DNA of 7,152 nt from Opitutales bacterium UBA7389 (lineage in GTDB: Bacteria > Verrucomicrobiota > Verrucomicrobiia > Opitutales > Opitutaceae): contig DKNL01000205.1 of NCBI GenBank assembly GCA_002474325.1, forward strand, positions 1 through 7,152. Reading direction: 5' to 3'. A program made the translations under genes and the position numbers. Below the pieces are notes generated by a model. The model searched no databases and was not told the origin of the DNA. It worked only from the letters and a program-made list of their open reading frames with translations. Every line of letters begins with the position of its first letter. Position 1 is the stretch's first letter. Shown piece after piece: positions 6,072-7,152 of this stretch.

Positions 6072-7152
6072 TCACGCGTAAGACCCTCCACCTTTAATCC
6101 CCAACTCTTCTCTTCGGGCCGCTCTTTCCTTAGCCACTTGCTCACCGTATCCGCTTTCTCGATAAGTGTTCAACGGGTCTGCTCCTATGCCTTTCGCGTT
6201 TCGCCATTCAGCCAGAATGGCCTCTACATTCGCATTAAAAGCCGCCTTCAAGACATTCTCTGCGTCCACGATCGATCCGGCTTTCTGATGGTCCTTCAGT
6301 GCCGAACGGTCCACGAGAGCGGCCTTCACCCACAGATCTTGAGCTGTCATAACCGTCTGAATCATGGCTTCGATCTTCGGCTTCAAGTTGTGCGATTGAT
6401 CCACCATGTAGGCGATATTCGGGTACTCGCCTTTCTCTGCCGCGTAATCATGAATCTCATTGAAGATGCGAAAGATCTGATAGGGATCAATTGAGCCCAA
6501 AGTCAGATCGTCATCCGCGTAGCGCCGATCATTAAAGTGGAAGCCGCCCAGCATCTCCTCGTCCAACAGCCAAGCCACAATTTGTTCGATATTCTGAGCC
6601 GAGTAATGATGCCCTGTATCTACTAGTACCTTAGCTTGAGGACCCGCGTCCTTGCAAAACACATACGACATTCCCCAGTCGGCGATATCGGTATGATAAA
6701 ATGCTGGCTCGAAGGGCTTATATTCGACCAACATGGTCTGATCAGGCGCCAGTTTCTCGTGACAGGCCCGCAATCCTTCCTGGAACCGACGCTTGCGTTC
6801 CCGAATGCTATCCTGCCCCGGATAGTTGGTTCCATCGGCGAACCACAAAGTGAAATAGTCGCTACCGACGTCCTGGCCAATCTGGATGCAATCCAAGCTG
6901 TGGCCCAAGGCTCGTTGCCGGATGTCTGCATCCGGGTTACCAAACGAGCCAAGCTTATACTCCTGGTCCTGAAAAAGGTTGGCGTTTATAGAGCCAATCT
7001 CGACCCCATGGGATACCGCGATTTCAGCCACCCGCGCCGGAGGCTCCTCTTCTGAGAAATCCCAAAGGGCATGTACAGCAACCAACGGGCAACGGGCCGT
7101 AACTTTGTTTACCAGTCCCGCATCCGCGAACTTGTCGGCCGTATTGATCGCC
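6072..7152 (-). CDS. rhaI: L-rhamnose isomerase, RhaI type; 5' end beyond the window
   Basis: This enzyme interconverts L-rhamnose and L-rhamnulose, step 1 of the pathway, in a metal-dependent (typically Mn2+) TIM barrel. The frame is open from the stop at 6072-6074 to the right edge; the first complete codon is 7151-7149, giving 359 residues. By comparison with Pseudomonas stutzeri L-RhI (about 430 residues), roughly 75-80 N-terminal residues are missing, so the TTG at 7085 is not the true start. The metal and catalytic residues of that enzyme are all matched: E143 (VEYKPFEPAF), D178 and H181 (VDTGHH), H205 (GGFHFND), D213 and D215 (YADDDL), and D251 (MVDQSHN), numbered from codon 7151. It belongs to the P. 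stutzeri/Rhizobium/Gram-positive RhaI branch rather than E. coli RhaA. Some members also isomerise D-allose. It is the first of the four pathway genes in transcription order, and any promoter lies outside the window. Confidence 0.94.
   Translation of the reverse strand, partial: AINTADKFADAGLVNKVTARCPLVAVHALWDFSEEEPPARVAEIAVSHGVEIGSINANLFQDQEYKLGSFGNPDADIRQRALGHSLDCIQIGQDVGSDYFTLWFADGTNYPGQDSIRERKRRFQEGLRACHEKLAPDQTMLVEYKPFEPAFYHTDIADWGMSYVFCKDAGPQAKVLVDTGHHYSAQNIEQIVAWLLDEEMLGGFHFNDRRYADDDLTLGSIDPYQIFRIFNEIHDYAAEKGEYPNIAYMVDQSHNLKPKIEAMIQTVMTAQDLWVKAALVDRSALKDHQKAGSIVDAENVLKAAFNANVEAILAEWRNAKGIGADPLNTYRESGYGEQVAKERAARREELGIKGGGSYA

Noticed and set aside
6636..7055. 139-codon plus-strand open frame opposite rhaI
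   Set aside because: It is a shadow of the isomerase gene, whose metal-binding residues are all conserved on the other strand.
6072..7085. TTG at 7085 as the start of rhaI
   Set aside because: The frame stays open to the window edge with residues that continue the barrel fold, and the family needs about 100 more N-terminal residues than this start would give.

Overview
The window reads almost entirely on the minus strand. It holds five protein genes, two of them cut by the window edges. In transcription order (right to left) they are an L-rhamnose isomerase (rhaI, 5' end missing), a fused rhamnulose-1-phosphate aldolase / lactaldehyde dehydrogenase (rhaEW), a rhamnulokinase (rhaB), an FMN-dependent L-lactate dehydrogenase-like protein (lldD), and the first 225 codons of a formate-dependent GAR transformylase (purT). 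No convincing plus-strand gene, tRNA, rRNA or CRISPR array is seen.

The first four genes make a complete catabolic line: L-rhamnose -> L-rhamnulose -> L-rhamnulose-1-phosphate -> dihydroxyacetone phosphate + L-lactaldehyde -> L-lactate -> pyruvate. The isomerase is of the Pseudomonas stutzeri/RhaI type rather than the E. coli RhaA type. Aldolase and aldehyde oxidation sit in one polypeptide. The lactate made by that fusion is what the neighbouring LldD-like protein is expected to oxidise. No transporter, regulator or rhamnosidase is in the window; if present they probably lie beyond the right edge. purT is a purine-biosynthesis gene and looks like an unrelated neighbour.

The gene spaces are short (103-194 bp), and none exceeds 300 bp. 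The most unusual content lies in them. The rhaI-rhaEW and rhaEW-rhaB gaps each hold one copy of the same compact repeat: two inverted units, each a GGTAG head followed directly by a 9-bp stem with a 4-nt loop. This is the layout of REP/BIME elements mobilised by RAYT (TnpA-REP) transposases. The rhaB-lldD gap holds a diverged inverted pair with related ends, a compact hairpin just after the rhaB stop, and a perfect 8-bp inverted repeat overlapping a plausible lldD promoter.

The organism is a bacterium of moderate GC content. The RhaI + RhaEW + RhaB + LldD set, weak Shine-Dalgarno signals and palindrome-rich gaps would suit the Verrucomicrobiota/Planctomycetota group, perhaps a polysaccharide-degrading marine member. 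This placement is inference and is not proved by the sequence.
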